Of a stretch of DNA of 64,000 nucleotides, positions 18,545 to 28,336 are shown one piece after another. The stretch spans positions 124,001-188,000 of the forward strand of contig JAFWHB010000028.1 of assembly GCA_017512145.1 (NCBI GenBank), written 5' to 3'. The notes under the pieces were generated by a model. That model ran no database searches. It was not told the origin of the DNA and was given only the letters and a program-made list of their open reading frames with translations. The DNA comes from Mogibacterium sp. (lineage in GTDB: Bacteria; Bacillota; Clostridia; Peptostreptococcales; Anaerovoracaceae). How positions within the stretch are numbered: the stretch's first letter is position 1; every line of letters begins with the position of its first letter. The translations under genes were made by a program, and so were the position numbers.

Positions 18545-20491
18545 ATGGAGAGAAAATACCCGCATCTTTCAAGCCCGATCACACTTGGCAGAGTTACTTT
18601 CAGAAACCGCATGTTTTCATCCCCAATGGGAGGGACGGATATTACAGAGAACGGATGCATAGGACCCGGTTCAAGGGCTTTCTATGAGCTTCGTGCAAAA
18701 GGAGGTGCAGCTGCGGTAACTGTTTCGGAGCTTATGGTACATCCTGAGACCGATGGTTCACAGGCATTTCATCTTGACCCGGCTCTGTGGGGAACACTCC
18801 AGAGTGCAACCCTGTGCGCTGATGCTATCAGAAGACATGGGGCAATTGCCAGCATAGAACTGTCACACTCCGGACAGTTCGCAGGAACATATATGACTGA
18901 TAAGAGCAAGAAAGCCGAGATGGTGCAGTATGGTGTAAGCCCAAGCGTAAGGGCAGACGGCATGCAGATAAGAGAACTGTCCAAAGAACAGATAGACGAA
19001 ATAATTGAAGCATACAGAAAGACTGCAGCTCTGGCCAGGACAGCAGGATTCGAGATGATCATGGTCCACGGCGGACACGGCTGGCTTATAAATCAGTTCC
19101 TGTCACCTATGTTCAACAAGAGAACAGATGAATACGGCGGAAGCCTTGAGAACAGAACAAGATTTGCCGTTGAGGTCCTGAAGGCTGTCAGAGAAGCTGT
19201 CGGCCCGGGATTCCCTATTGAATTCAGGCTCAGCGGAGCAGAATTCGTACCGGAAGGATATGATCTCGATGAAGGCATCAGAATCGCAAAGGCTATTGAG
19301 CCATATGTTGACCTTCTGCATGTTACAGCAGGAACATATCAGAAGACATTCGGAATAACCCATCCTTCAATGTTTGAAGATCACGGCCGCAATGTATATC
19401 TTGCTGCTGAAATCAAAAAGCATGTAAGTGTGCCTGTAGCAACCATCGGAGGACTCTCAGACCCTGAGATGATGGAGGAGATAATAGCTTCGGGCAAAGC
19501 GGATGTGGTTGAGATGGCTCGCCAGCTTCTGGCAGATCACGAGCTCCCGCGCAAAGTCGTTGAAGGCCGCGATGAAGATATCGTACACTGCCTCAGATGC
19601 TTTACCTGCATGGCAGAAAGAGGTGTTACCGGAACCCGCAGATGCACCGTCAATCCTTTCATCGGTAGAGAGATGGACGGAATGGAAGTGGTGCCGGCAA
19701 GAGAGAGCAAAAAGGTCCTCATCGCAGGAGCCGGCCCAGGTGGACTGTATGCATCTATCACAGCAGCAAAACGCGGACATAAGGTAATCCTATGTGAGAA
19801 GGACAGCGAATGCGGAGGAATACTCAGAGGAGAGCAGGCTCTTCCTTTCAAATATGACATGTACAGGCTCGGACTTACATATGAAAAGATTGCTCGTGAT
19901 CTGGGCGTAGAGATCCGTCTTAACACTCCTGTAACTAAGGAATATGTTGAAGCTGAAGCACCGGATGCACTGATAATCGCATGCGGATCAACCCCGCTGG
20001 TACCGCCTATTCCTGGACTTAAGGGGGATAATGTCGTCGTGGTCAACAACTATTTCCTCGAGGCAGACAAGGTCACTGATGATGTAGTTGTCTTCGGCGG
20101 CGGACTTGCAGGCTGTGAGATTGCTGTCAAGCTGGGAATGGAAGGCAAAAACGTGCACATTGTTGAAATGAGAGACAGACTTGCTCCTGATGCCAATATC
20201 AGGCACAGACCTCTTCTCATGAACGAAATTGACAAGTATGTTACAGTTCATACTTCATGCAAAGGTCTTGAGGTCAGGGAAGACGGAATTCTCTGCGAAA
20301 ATGCTGAAGGAGAGCAGGTGCTGATTCCGGGAACAACAGTCATCTGCGCACTCGGTCAGAGATCCAACACGGCGGCTGTACAGGAACTTATGGATTCAGC
20401 ACCGTTTGTAAGAGTAATAGGTGATGCTTCCAAGGTATCAACAATAACCAATGCAGTATACTGGGGACATCATGCTGCACTGGATATATAG
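18545..20491 (+). CDS. NADH:flavin oxidoreductase / 2,4-dienoyl-CoA reductase-like ene-reductase
   Basis: Reduces an activated C=C bond with NAD(P)H. It is 648 residues in three parts. The Old Yellow Enzyme TIM barrel holds the FMN/substrate motif MVHGGHGWLINQFLSP (about residue 175). A [4Fe-4S] site CLRCFTC...C (about residues 348-366) follows; its spacing is C-x2-C-x2-C rather than the C-x2-C-x3-C I expect in FadH. A C-terminal FAD/NAD domain has AGAGPGGL and FGGGLAGCE. Relatives reduce dienoyl-CoA, bile-acid intermediates, cinnamates and flavonoids. The locus context suggests a plant phenolic or unsaturated aglycone as substrate. It has its own operator and a GGAGG site. Confidence 0.88.
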   Translation: MERKYPHLSSPITLGRVTFRNRMFSSPMGGTDITENGCIGPGSRAFYELRAKGGAAAVTVSELMVHPETDGSQAFHLDPALWGTLQSATLCADAIRRHGAIASIELSHSGQFAGTYMTDKSKKAEMVQYGVSPSVRADGMQIRELSKEQIDEIIEAYRKTAALARTAGFEMIMVHGGHGWLINQFLSPMFNKRTDEYGGSLENRTRFAVEVLKAVREAVGPGFPIEFRLSGAEFVPEGYDLDEGIRIAKAIEPYVDLLHVTAGTYQKTFGITHPSMFEDHGRNVYLAAEIKKHVSVPVATIGGLSDPEMMEEIIASGKADVVEMARQLLADHELPRKVVEGRDEDIVHCLRCFTCMAERGVTGTRRCTVNPFIGREMDGMEVVPARESKKVLIAGAGPGGLYASITAAKRGHKVILCEKDSECGGILRGEQALPFKYDMYRLGLTYEKIARDLGVEIRLNTPVTKEYVEAEAPDALIIACGSTPLVPPIPGLKGDNVVVVNNYFLEADKVTDDVVVFGGGLAGCEIAVKLGMEGKNVHIVEMRDRLAPDANIRHRPLLMNEIDKYVTVHTSCKGLEVREDGILCENAEGEQVLIPGTTVICALGQRSNTAAVQELMDSAPFVRVIGDASKVSTITNAVYWGHHAALDI

Positions 20492-20501
20492 AAACAAATT
20501 T

Positions 20502-20523
20502 AATTGCGAATTATCCCGCAATT
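20502..20523 (+). other. small hairpin after the ene-reductase gene
   Basis: AATTGCG pairs with CGCAATT around an 8-base loop. There is no clear T tract; it may be a weak terminator. Confidence 0.35.
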
Positions 20524-20622
20524 ATTCATACATTGCATCCATGCCGTTGACTGCAGAATGATTCTGAAATATAGTTTGAGCAGTCGGATAAAATGTGATG
20601 TTGACATAAGAAAGGGTTAACT

Positions 20623-22155
20623 ATGGCTGATTATTCAAAAGTACGCACTATAATCACTCAGGATGCTGAAGTGGATGATCAGAATTCGCTCCGCCATTTC
20701 CTGCTCTGCTCCAATGAAGTGGAGCTGCAGGGAATCGTACAGACATCATCCAAGTTTCACTGGATAGGTGTTCCTGGCGCAGTCAAGCCTGAGAAGAAAT
20801 ATAAAGACGATTTTGAAAGTGAGATCCCTATCGAGAGCGGAGACTATGACAAGCCTTATCGCTGGCCGGGGACAGACTGGATGTGGAGAGTCATTGATGA
20901 TTATGAGAAGGATTATCCTAATCTGATCAAACATGCAGAAGGATATCCGATACCTGACTATCTGCGTTCTATTACCAAAGTCGGAAATATCGGATATGAA
21001 GGAGAGAGAGAAAACCCTTCAGACGGCTCAGAACTGATCAGAGAACGCATACTTGATGATGACCCGAGAAAACTGTATCTTCAGGTATGGGGCGGCTGCA
21101 ATACCATAGCCCGTGCTCTCATGGATATACAGAGTGAGTATGAGGGGACGGATGAGTGGGATGCACTTCATGCTAAGATTTCTGACAAAGTCATTATTAC
21201 AGCATGCGGCGAGCAGGATCCGGCATACAGAGAATATATTGCCGAAGAGTGGCCCGGCATCGTTTTCGTCAAGACCCTTCAGATGGAAAGCTATGCTTAT
21301 CCATGGTACATGATGCCGGAAAGCGAGAGCAAGGACACACTGAAGTGCGATTTCATGAAGTCTGAGATCCTGAACGGCAAGAGTGCTCTTGCTAATGACT
21401 ACTGTACATGGAGCGACGGTCATTATTACGAGGGCGAGACTGATGATAATCAGTTCGGGACTAATCTCGACCTTGCTGAAAACTGGTTCGGAGCCAGGAT
21501 TTTCGGGCTTCCTGCAGCCAAGAAATATGACTTCCTCTCGGAAGGTGATTCACCTACATTCTTTATTCTTTTCGACAAAGGATTCCGCACACTTGAGGAC
21601 TTTTCCTACGGCGGATATGCAGGCAGATACTATAAGAAGGATGAAGTCAACTCCAAGGGCGAGCCTCTGAACGTTTGGGATGTCTGCAAGGACAGCTTTA
21701 CAGGCTATGATGGTGAGACTAAGGAAATCGAATCAATGTGGCCATATGTTGCGGATATCCAGAGAGACTTCGCTGCAAGAGTGGAATGGGCTTCAGCTGA
21801 TACATTTGAGAAGGGTGAGCACAGACCTTCACTCAGCATTACAGGAGGCACTGACAGAACAGCTGCTCCGGGAGAGACAGTGATGCTGCATGCAGAAGCT
21901 GCAAGTCCTGACGGATCTGATTTAAGGATCAGCTGGCGCATATATCCTGAAATAAGCACTTGCGATGCTGAGCTGGTATACGGCAGCGAATATGAGATCG
22001 AGGGTGAGAAGTCACCTGCAGAGCATGGAGCTATCGGTGTGGTCATTTCCCAGAATGCAAAGCCTGGAGATAAGGTCCATGTAATAGTCAAAGCTCAGGC
22101 TAACGGACATCACAAGCTGACATACTATCAGCAGGTAATTATTACAGTTAAATAA
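20623..22155 (+). CDS. DUF1593 (nucleoside-hydrolase-like) protein
   Basis: A 510-residue protein whose first 350 residues match DUF1593: the acidic opening RTIITQDAEVDDQNSLRHFL resembles the Ca2+-binding Asp cluster of nucleoside hydrolases, followed by the Trp/Gly motif QVWGGCNTIARAL. The last 100 residues form an Ig-like beta domain. Some DUF1593 proteins are linked to polysaccharide binding or glycoside cleavage; the reaction is not established. There is no signal peptide, so it should act in the cytoplasm on imported substrate. The start has AAAGGG upstream. No operator of the A-E type was seen before it. Confidence 0.78.
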   Translation: MADYSKVRTIITQDAEVDDQNSLRHFLLCSNEVELQGIVQTSSKFHWIGVPGAVKPEKKYKDDFESEIPIESGDYDKPYRWPGTDWMWRVIDDYEKDYPNLIKHAEGYPIPDYLRSITKVGNIGYEGERENPSDGSELIRERILDDDPRKLYLQVWGGCNTIARALMDIQSEYEGTDEWDALHAKISDKVIITACGEQDPAYREYIAEEWPGIVFVKTLQMESYAYPWYMMPESESKDTLKCDFMKSEILNGKSALANDYCTWSDGHYYEGETDDNQFGTNLDLAENWFGARIFGLPAAKKYDFLSEGDSPTFFILFDKGFRTLEDFSYGGYAGRYYKKDEVNSKGEPLNVWDVCKDSFTGYDGETKEIESMWPYVADIQRDFAARVEWASADTFEKGEHRPSLSITGGTDRTAAPGETVMLHAEAASPDGSDLRISWRIYPEISTCDAELVYGSEYEIEGEKSPAEHGAIGVVISQNAKPGDKVHVIVKAQANGHHKLTYYQQVIITVK

Positions 22156-22177
22156 GGAATAACTGCATTTTCTGATT

Positions 22178-22207
22178 AAGGGCATGAAATACAGCATGCC
22201 CTTTTTT
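22178..22207 (+). terminator. intrinsic terminator after the DUF1593 gene
   Basis: AAGGGCATG pairs with CATGCCCTT around an 8-base loop and runs into six T. Confidence 0.88.
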
Positions 22208-22220
22208 GATGAGTTTGCGA

Positions 22221-22253
22221 ACATTATAAGAACAAAAATAGCAAAATAAAGCT
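22221..22253 (+). promoter_or_regulatory. catabolic-locus operator B
   Basis: Half-sites ACATTATAAGAAC (22221-22233) and GCAAAATAAAGCT (22241-22253) have a 20-nt period. It lies upstream of the Gfo/Idh-VOC-GH1 genes. No convincing -10 was seen at the expected distance. Confidence 0.6.
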
Positions 22254-22332
22254 ATGATGATCATCCGATTTCTGTTAGAAATTGAGTGTAAAATACAGTA
22301 ATTACGCATGGACTGAATGAAAGGATGCGCAA

Positions 22333-23487
22333 ATGGCAAAGAAAGATATATATCACGTTGGAATTATAGGCGCCGGGATGATCAGCGGTGCTTATCTGGA
22401 TAATATGACAAGTATGTTCGGAATCATAAGCGTGGACGCTATCGCTAACCGCAATGTTGCCAAGGCTCAGAAAGTTGCTGAAAAATATGGCATCAGAGCC
22501 TGCAGCATCGATGAACTTCTGGCAGATGACAGTATAGATATAGTTGTTAATCTGACCACACCTAATGTACATGAGGAGATGGTCACAAGGATTCTTAATG
22601 CAGGTAAGCATGCATACACTGAGAAATGCTTCGCTCTGAATACAGAAGGGGCTGCACGTATGTGCAGGCTTGCAGATGAGAAAGGCCTGTATCTCGGATG
22701 TGCGCCGGACTCTTTTATGTGCGGATGGGCACAGACTGCAAAGAGAGTGATAGAAAGCGGAAGACTCGGAACCATTACATCGTTTGCTATTGCAGGTAAC
22801 CGCGACAATGACAGGCTTCTGAGCGCGATGGATTACGCCAACAAGCCGGGCGGGGGCATCATACTTGATTACTCGGTATACTACCTCACTATGCTTGTAC
22901 ACCTGCTCGGACCGGTAAAACGCATCAGCTGCAATATCAAGGCTCCATATCCTACACATGTGAATACATATGAGCTTTCACCGCATTATGGCGAGACTTT
23001 TGATTCACCGAATGAGAGTCAGTTCTATTCTCATATGGAACTGGAGAATGGTATTTCCGGGACATTTGCGATCAACTCTGACAGTGCCTTCTTTGATCAG
23101 ACGTATTTTGCTATATACGGCAGCAAAGGGATCCTCTATCTCGGAAATCCTGACTGGTACAACGGAGACGTATATCTGTACGAAAATACAGCTGATTTCA
23201 GCAAAGCATTCACTCCTGAGAGGATCCACATAGACAATCCATTCGGATACAATACCAACTCACGCGGTGTTGGCGTCGCGGACATGGCATATGCCATCAG
23301 GGACGGAAGGGAAATGCGAGCGTCCAAAGAGAGATGCTATCATGTTCTCGATGTACAGGAGTCCATGGTTAAGAGCCATGAGCAGAATTCAGCATTTGTT
23401 GAAGTAGAATCCACATGCACTGCATCCAGGCCGCTTGCATCCCCTGAAGAAATAGATGACTGGACACCGGAAAGGAGCCTCATATGA
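22333..23487 (+). CDS. Gfo/Idh/MocA-family oxidoreductase
   Basis: NAD(P)-dependent sugar or cyclitol dehydrogenase of 384 residues. The Rossmann motif is VGIIGAGMISGAYL, and the second conserved motif TEKCFALN (EKP-like, with Cys in place of Pro) is at about residue 95. The C-terminal alpha/beta domain has GGGIILDYSVYYL (DxxxH-like region). In several gut pathways such enzymes make 3-keto-glycosides before elimination or C-deglycosylation. Its stop overlaps the VOC gene by four bases, and the GH1 gene follows, so oxidation and hydrolysis of one glycoside is plausible. The substrate is unknown. Confidence 0.85.
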   Translation: MAKKDIYHVGIIGAGMISGAYLDNMTSMFGIISVDAIANRNVAKAQKVAEKYGIRACSIDELLADDSIDIVVNLTTPNVHEEMVTRILNAGKHAYTEKCFALNTEGAARMCRLADEKGLYLGCAPDSFMCGWAQTAKRVIESGRLGTITSFAIAGNRDNDRLLSAMDYANKPGGGIILDYSVYYLTMLVHLLGPVKRISCNIKAPYPTHVNTYELSPHYGETFDSPNESQFYSHMELENGISGTFAINSDSAFFDQTYFAIYGSKGILYLGNPDWYNGDVYLYENTADFSKAFTPERIHIDNPFGYNTNSRGVGVADMAYAIRDGREMRASKERCYHVLDVQESMVKSHEQNSAFVEVESTCTASRPLASPEEIDDWTPERSLI

Positions 23488-23996
23488 TCATAAAACCTAA
23501 CGCTCATCTCGGATTCAATTGCAAAGATCTGGACAGAACACAGAAGTTCTATGAGGATGTGCTGGGATGCAAGGAGAAGTTCACCCTCTACTACGGAGAC
23601 CTCATCACTGCTAATCAGGACCGTCTTGATCAGATAGATCCTGAAGAAGTAAGGAAATGGGAGAAGTATAAGAGTGTGCGCTGGATAGTATACCTGGAGT
23701 GGATGGACGGGTTCTTCATTGAACTGTTCAACGAGATTGGCGCACACAGGGACAACCCTTATGATCCTGAGAACTATGGGTATACACATTTTGACTTTGT
23801 TGTCGATGACATACAGGCATTCAGGCAGGAACTGATAGACAAGGGCGCAGGAGAATACATAGATATCGAGCCTGCACCGAGCATAGACCGCAATTACACA
23901 ATGTGGTTCCATGATCCGGAAGGGAACAGAATAGAAGTACACGAGTATGGCCCGGAGGCCATGCAGCTAGTGGGAAGAATGATGGAAAGGCCTTAA
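23484..23996 (+). CDS. VOC-family (glyoxalase/dioxygenase fold) protein
   Basis: A 170-residue protein with paired beta-alpha-beta-beta-beta modules: HLGFNCKDLDRTQKFYEDVLGCKE at the start and YTHFDFVVDDIQAFRQEL in the middle. Metal ligands can be placed at His (HLGF), Glu (FFIELF), His (YTHFDF) and Glu (NRIEVHEY). The ending FHDPEGNRIEVHEY is typical. Members are isomerases, lyases or dioxygenases. Translational coupling to the Gfo/Idh gene suggests it handles the oxidised product. Confidence 0.82.
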   Translation: MIIKPNAHLGFNCKDLDRTQKFYEDVLGCKEKFTLYYGDLITANQDRLDQIDPEEVRKWEKYKSVRWIVYLEWMDGFFIELFNEIGAHRDNPYDPENYGYTHFDFVVDDIQAFRQELIDKGAGEYIDIEPAPSIDRNYTMWFHDPEGNRIEVHEYGPEAMQLVGRMMERP

Positions 23997-24000
23997 GACA

Positions 24001-25344
24001 ATGAGATACGATTTTCCTGATAATTTCATATGGGGCGTAGCTACAGCAGCCCAGCAGATAGAAGGCGGGATGAGAGACGGCGGAAGAGGACTCTCAAACT
24101 GGGATGTTTTCTCACATATCCCGGGAACAATTGAAGGCGGGGGAGTGCCTGACACTGCCTGTGACTCATATCATAATCTGGAAAGAGACGTCGAAAAACT
24201 CAAGGAACTCGGTGTCAATTCATACAGATTCTCTTTCTCTTGGCCGAGAATCATTCCGGACGGAACAGGAGAGGTCAACCCTGAAGGCATTGCTTATTAC
24301 AGGAAACTGCTCACTCTCCTTAAAGAGAACGGCATAGTTCCTAATGCGACAATGTTCCACTGGGATCTGCCTTATGCCCTTCAGGTCAAGGGCGGCTTTG
24401 GCAACAGAAAGATGATTGAGTGGTTCCTGAACTATGCAAATGTCCTTCTTGATAACTTTGGCGAAGACATTAAGTACTGGGTCACTTTCAATGAACCGAT
24501 AGCCACCTATGTCGGGAATGCAAAGGGATTCTTCGCGCCGGGCCTCAGTGATGATGCTTACGCCAGGCAGTGCTGCCACAATCTGCTTGTATGCCACGGA
24601 GAGACAGTGAAACTGTTCCGAAGCAAAGGCTTCAGAGATTCAAAAATCGGCATTGTAGTTGATGTATGGAAGCATTATCCTGCAGATGCAGATAATGAAG
24701 AGGACGTAATGAGCGCAATGCTTGCCAATGAGACAGAAGGATACGGAATGTTCCTGCATCCGCTGTTCATTGGCGGATATTCAGACTATCTGAATGAATA
24801 CATGACTCAGAACGGTGTTATGCCAGAGATATTGCCTGGTGATTTTGAAACCATCAGACAGCCGGTAGACTTCTACGGAATGAACTTCTACAACGTTCTA
24901 ATAGACGATACCGAAAAGCAGCGCAGACTGGCAGAAGAACACGGCGGAGGAGGAAACTACCAGAACAGGCCGGAGTATCATACAGAACTTCTCGGAAGGG
25001 TTCTCAGGGAGATAATCGAAGAATACAGAATCGATGTTCCGCTGTTTATTTCTGAGAACGGAATACCTCAGGTCGGACTGACAGATAGAGAATCTATCCT
25101 CGATGATCAGGAAAGAATAGAGTATGTGGAAAAAGTGCTTAAAATGCTCCACGGTGCAATTCAGGACGGCATAGATGTAAGAGGTTACTATCTGTGGTCA
25201 CTGATGGACAATTTCGAATGGTCTGCAGGATACGAACACCGCTTTGGTTTATACTATACAGATTTTGATACACTGGAACTCATTCCCAAGAAGAGTGCCG
25301 GCTGGTATGCAGACGTTATCAGCAATAACGGATTAGGAGAATAA
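24001..25344 (+). CDS. glycoside hydrolase family 1 beta-glucosidase
   Basis: A retaining beta-glycosidase of 447 residues. The acid/base is E165 in TFNEP and the nucleophile is E352 in ISENG. The N-terminal signature FIWGVATAAQQIEGG is intact. There is no signal peptide, so the substrate is taken up first. Substrate could be a plain or 6-phospho beta-glucoside; no PTS gene is nearby and a cation symporter is (28463), which favours unphosphorylated glucosides. It starts four bases after the VOC gene. Confidence 0.92.
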   Translation: MRYDFPDNFIWGVATAAQQIEGGMRDGGRGLSNWDVFSHIPGTIEGGGVPDTACDSYHNLERDVEKLKELGVNSYRFSFSWPRIIPDGTGEVNPEGIAYYRKLLTLLKENGIVPNATMFHWDLPYALQVKGGFGNRKMIEWFLNYANVLLDNFGEDIKYWVTFNEPIATYVGNAKGFFAPGLSDDAYARQCCHNLLVCHGETVKLFRSKGFRDSKIGIVVDVWKHYPADADNEEDVMSAMLANETEGYGMFLHPLFIGGYSDYLNEYMTQNGVMPEILPGDFETIRQPVDFYGMNFYNVLIDDTEKQRRLAEEHGGGGNYQNRPEYHTELLGRVLREIIEEYRIDVPLFISENGIPQVGLTDRESILDDQERIEYVEKVLKMLHGAIQDGIDVRGYYLWSLMDNFEWSAGYEHRFGLYYTDFDTLELIPKKSAGWYADVISNNGLGE

Positions 25345-25391
25345 TACAGAAGACCATTTCTTCGGAGTTAAGAGAGTCAGGAGATTCTGAA

Positions 25392-25736
25392 ATGAGCGGA
25401 ATTACAAATGTGTTTAATCTTAATAAATCCAGATACACTGATCCAAGGTCCAGACTCAATATATTGCCTGCGGCAATTATTAAAACCAGCGGCAATGTCA
25501 CAGGCGAAGAATGCCTGCCCGAGGACAGACCGCTGCAGCCTTTCCTTGGAGAACTGACTGTATGCAGTCTCAAAAACGTGCCCGGACACGAACACGCAAT
25601 GGTTCTGATTGACTATGGGCGCGAACTTCCACTGCGCAAAGTGACGGAACAGTCACTACAGATTATTCGGCTCCTGACTGCATTGATGTGGTGGTTTGCT
25701 GATCACTCCTTTGAAGATGCCTCGGCGACCTTGTAG
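25392..25736 (+). pseudogene. remnant of a glycosidase (alpha-L-rhamnosidase-like N-terminal part)
   Basis: The frame encodes 114 residues. Residues 1-79 read like the N-terminal beta-sandwich start of alpha-rhamnosidase-type proteins, with an ILPAAIIKTSG segment and an ending MVLIDYGREL that recalls the family's DFGRELHGG. After GREL the likeness stops abruptly (PLRKVTEQ...) and the frame then runs into the 3' end of the convergent AraC gene. A deletion that removed the rest of a large glycosidase gene is the simplest reading. It is not similar by eye to the complete gene at 32245. Confidence 0.45.
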
Positions 25737-26920
25737 ATATCACGGTAAATCCTAGGTGTAGTGCTCATGTACTTGCGGAACATCTTGCCAAAATAACTCT
25801 GATTTGGAAAACCGACATATTCCGCAATTTCAGACAGTGACATTTCCGAATACAGCAGGAGCTCGATGCTTCTCATGACTCTTACGCGGCTTATGTAATC
25901 CTGAAGTTTTTCACCTGTTTCACTGTGGAACAGGCGTGACAGATAGCTTGGGCTTATACCCATTGATTCTGCAATATCTTCAAGATAGATTTTATACCGG
26001 TAATTCTTTCCGACATAATCCATGCAGCGGCGGACATAGCTTCCTGACCGCTGCTTTTCATGTGCCTCTGTAATCTGTGTGCAGAGGTCTTCTATTGCCC
26101 GGTTGCGGTAATGGAGCATGTGGGCTGTATCATTGGCGTTGTCACATTTATTGATATAGAATCCGCTGATTTTGTATGCTATGATAGGGGATACACCAGC
26201 CCTGATTGCTGCTCTTGAGCACACAGTAATGGCGACAACAGCATTCAGTTTGCGATGCTGGAGATCTGAATCACCGAGACGGCCGCTGTCCCGGTCAAGT
26301 CTTTCAGATATTCTTACAGCATCAGCGGCATTGCCGTCCATTATGGCCTTTACTACAAGTTCCTCTTCCTGATATGTATGCTTATATATATATTCATCAG
26401 TATTCTGATCATCAGCGATATTGAATCTGGAGAAATCTGCCATAAGACCTGTATCGTCCTGAGTGATTATCCGGTTGAGGTGCAGAAGTTCTTCGTTCTC
26501 AAGACTGGCGTTCTCAAGAAGCGAGTTGGCCAGGAGGATGATGTTGCGTATTTCCGGAAGAGAAAGCGACGGAAATGATCTGATATCCGGCGAATCTATA
26601 TTGTAGTAGCGATATACCTTACGGTGGTCTACGATGCTGAGCTTGCGGGGACACATCGGACCAATGAACAGAACACCGGAGCTTGCTCTCAATCCTGCAA
26701 AATAGCATTCCTCAGCTCCTTTATATATATATGGCACAGACTGTGCAAGCGTTCCGTCCCGGAGTGTATCCCTAAGAGCAGATGACTGCATCAGCGGACT
26801 TGTCGCAGTAGCATCAAAGAAGGCCACGAGGTCTCCTGTCTCGCTTTCATATACCATATCCACACCTACGACACTGCAGAATATTCTTATATGATTAGCT
26901 TTTTCATTACGACTGCTCAT
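25703..26920 (-). CDS. AraC-family transcriptional regulator
   Basis: A 405-residue activator. The N-terminal 150 residues look like a sensory domain of the PocR/GAF type (FCSVVGVDMVYESETGDLVAFFD...). The C-terminal 100 residues carry two AraC helix-turn-helix motifs: IYLEDIAESMGISPSYLSRLF and LSEIAEYVGFPNQSYFGKMF. Earlier in-frame ATGs exist up to 27049, but GGGAG just before 26920 favours this start. It is divergent from the GH-A gene, with operator C between them. It is the only regulator in the locus and the natural candidate to bind operators A-E. Confidence 0.88.
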   Translation of the reverse strand: MSSRNEKANHIRIFCSVVGVDMVYESETGDLVAFFDATATSPLMQSSALRDTLRDGTLAQSVPYIYKGAEECYFAGLRASSGVLFIGPMCPRKLSIVDHRKVYRYYNIDSPDIRSFPSLSLPEIRNIILLANSLLENASLENEELLHLNRIITQDDTGLMADFSRFNIADDQNTDEYIYKHTYQEEELVVKAIMDGNAADAVRISERLDRDSGRLGDSDLQHRKLNAVVAITVCSRAAIRAGVSPIIAYKISGFYINKCDNANDTAHMLHYRNRAIEDLCTQITEAHEKQRSGSYVRRCMDYVGKNYRYKIYLEDIAESMGISPSYLSRLFHSETGEKLQDYISRVRVMRSIELLLYSEMSLSEIAEYVGFPNQSYFGKMFRKYMSTTPRIYRDIYKVAEASSKE

Positions 26921-26977
26921 GACAACTCCCTTCTGAAATGCGCAAAGACGTATCTTTTTTTCAGTATAGCACTTCGT

Positions 26978-27010
26978 ACAAAATAAGACCATAAAAGGCA
27001 AAATAATAAC
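26978..27010 (+). promoter_or_regulatory. catabolic-locus operator C
   Basis: Half-sites ACAAAATAAGACC (26978-26990) and GCAAAATAATAAC (26998-27010) have a 20-nt period, in the araC/GH-A divergent gap. A -10-like TGCTAATAAT follows at 27031. The orientation matches the rightward gene. Confidence 0.68.
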
Positions 27011-27125
27011 ATATTTAAGCAATGATCTTCTGCTAATAATAAAATACAAAAACTATTATACAGCTACATGAGCAGCCTGACTGAGTTCATGGAGCATGGA
27101 AACACAGATAATCAGGAGAACAAAT

Positions 27126-28325
27126 ATGAACAGTGATCGTTTTTTCGGAGTAGGAGAACCTCTGATCCAGAGACAGAGAGATCATGGCATCAATGCTATC
27201 AAAGCGCTTGATCTCATCAAAGCTCTTGGATGTAATGCGTACAGAAACTGGATGGACCTTACTGTGATACTGAAGGATCCATCAACACCAGACATGGATT
27301 CTGTCAGGGAATATACAGAGTTTCTCAACAGAGCAAAGGAGCTTGACATAGAGATCACCTCTATGAGCGGAATCTGGTTCCTGCCTGAGGGATGCAGACA
27401 GAAACAGGGATATGCAATGCCTGCAAGAGATCTTACAGAAGGCAGCCTGTATATGCAGGCGCTTGAAATGCTGGAAGAATCATGGTGCACAATGGCAGCC
27501 CTTTTCCCACAGGTAGACATATGGGAAGTAGGCAACGAATGGAATCTTAATGTATTCCTTCATCCGGACGGATTCCTAGACACTCCAGGTATGAAGCCAT
27601 TCACAGCGGATGAGAAGATGGATATCGCTGTAGATATGATGTACTTTTCCGCAAAGGGCATCAGGAGATCCGGAAGCAAGGCTAAGATCGCATCATTCTC
27701 GCCGGCACTTTCAACACCTGGTCTCGGTGGAGATATGCCGGATTATCTGCCGGTAATGTATGGAGTAGCATGGACACTCGACAAGATCTACAGCCGTATC
27801 AAATCCGGAAAGTTCTGGTCAGACAACACTGACGACTATTTCGATATCCTCGCATGGCATCCTTACGTTTTCACCAACAGAGAGTGCGAAGATAAGGATC
27901 TCTTCTATGATGTAGACGAACCTGATCAGCTGTGGAAGAGCTACAATGATGCAGCCTACAAAGTCATGAAGAAGTACGGTGACGGCCACAAGCAGGTACT
28001 GATGACTGAGTCAGGATTCACAGACTTCGGTAACCCTGAATGGGAAAAGAGATACGCAGGCTACAATAAAAAGATGATTGAGATCGCACGAGAGCTTCCT
28101 TATGTCAGGACACTTCATAATTTCAGACTTCTGAATGAGAACGCAATGCTTCAGAGAGCAGGAGTTGAGGACAATCAGATCGGCGGACTGTCTGAAGTTT
28201 ACTTCGGTATTTTCACAGATCCAGAAGAAGGATGCAGACCAAGGGCCAGAGCTTATGCAATCCAGGAGATGACAGGCAGCACAGCAGACCTTGAAGCAGC
28301 TGCAGCGGCAATCTCAACAAACTGA
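27126..28325 (+). CDS. clan GH-A TIM-barrel glycosidase-like protein
   Basis: A 399-residue cytoplasmic protein with a (beta/alpha)8 pattern. The likely acid/base is E138 in WEVGNEWN and the likely nucleophile E295 in MTESGF, the usual clan GH-A placement (after strands 4 and 7). I cannot assign the family; GH5-, GH39- and GH53-like proteins all share this layout. An ATG at 27096 is in frame, but AGGAG eight bases before 27126 fixes the start. Downstream of operator C and next to the symporter gene, it is probably a core enzyme of the pathway. Confidence 0.7.
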   Translation: MNSDRFFGVGEPLIQRQRDHGINAIKALDLIKALGCNAYRNWMDLTVILKDPSTPDMDSVREYTEFLNRAKELDIEITSMSGIWFLPEGCRQKQGYAMPARDLTEGSLYMQALEMLEESWCTMAALFPQVDIWEVGNEWNLNVFLHPDGFLDTPGMKPFTADEKMDIAVDMMYFSAKGIRRSGSKAKIASFSPALSTPGLGGDMPDYLPVMYGVAWTLDKIYSRIKSGKFWSDNTDDYFDILAWHPYVFTNRECEDKDLFYDVDEPDQLWKSYNDAAYKVMKKYGDGHKQVLMTESGFTDFGNPEWEKRYAGYNKKMIEIARELPYVRTLHNFRLLNENAMLQRAGVEDNQIGGLSEVYFGIFTDPEEGCRPRARAYAIQEMTGSTADLEAAAAAISTN

Positions 28326-28336
28326 ACTAACTGTGG

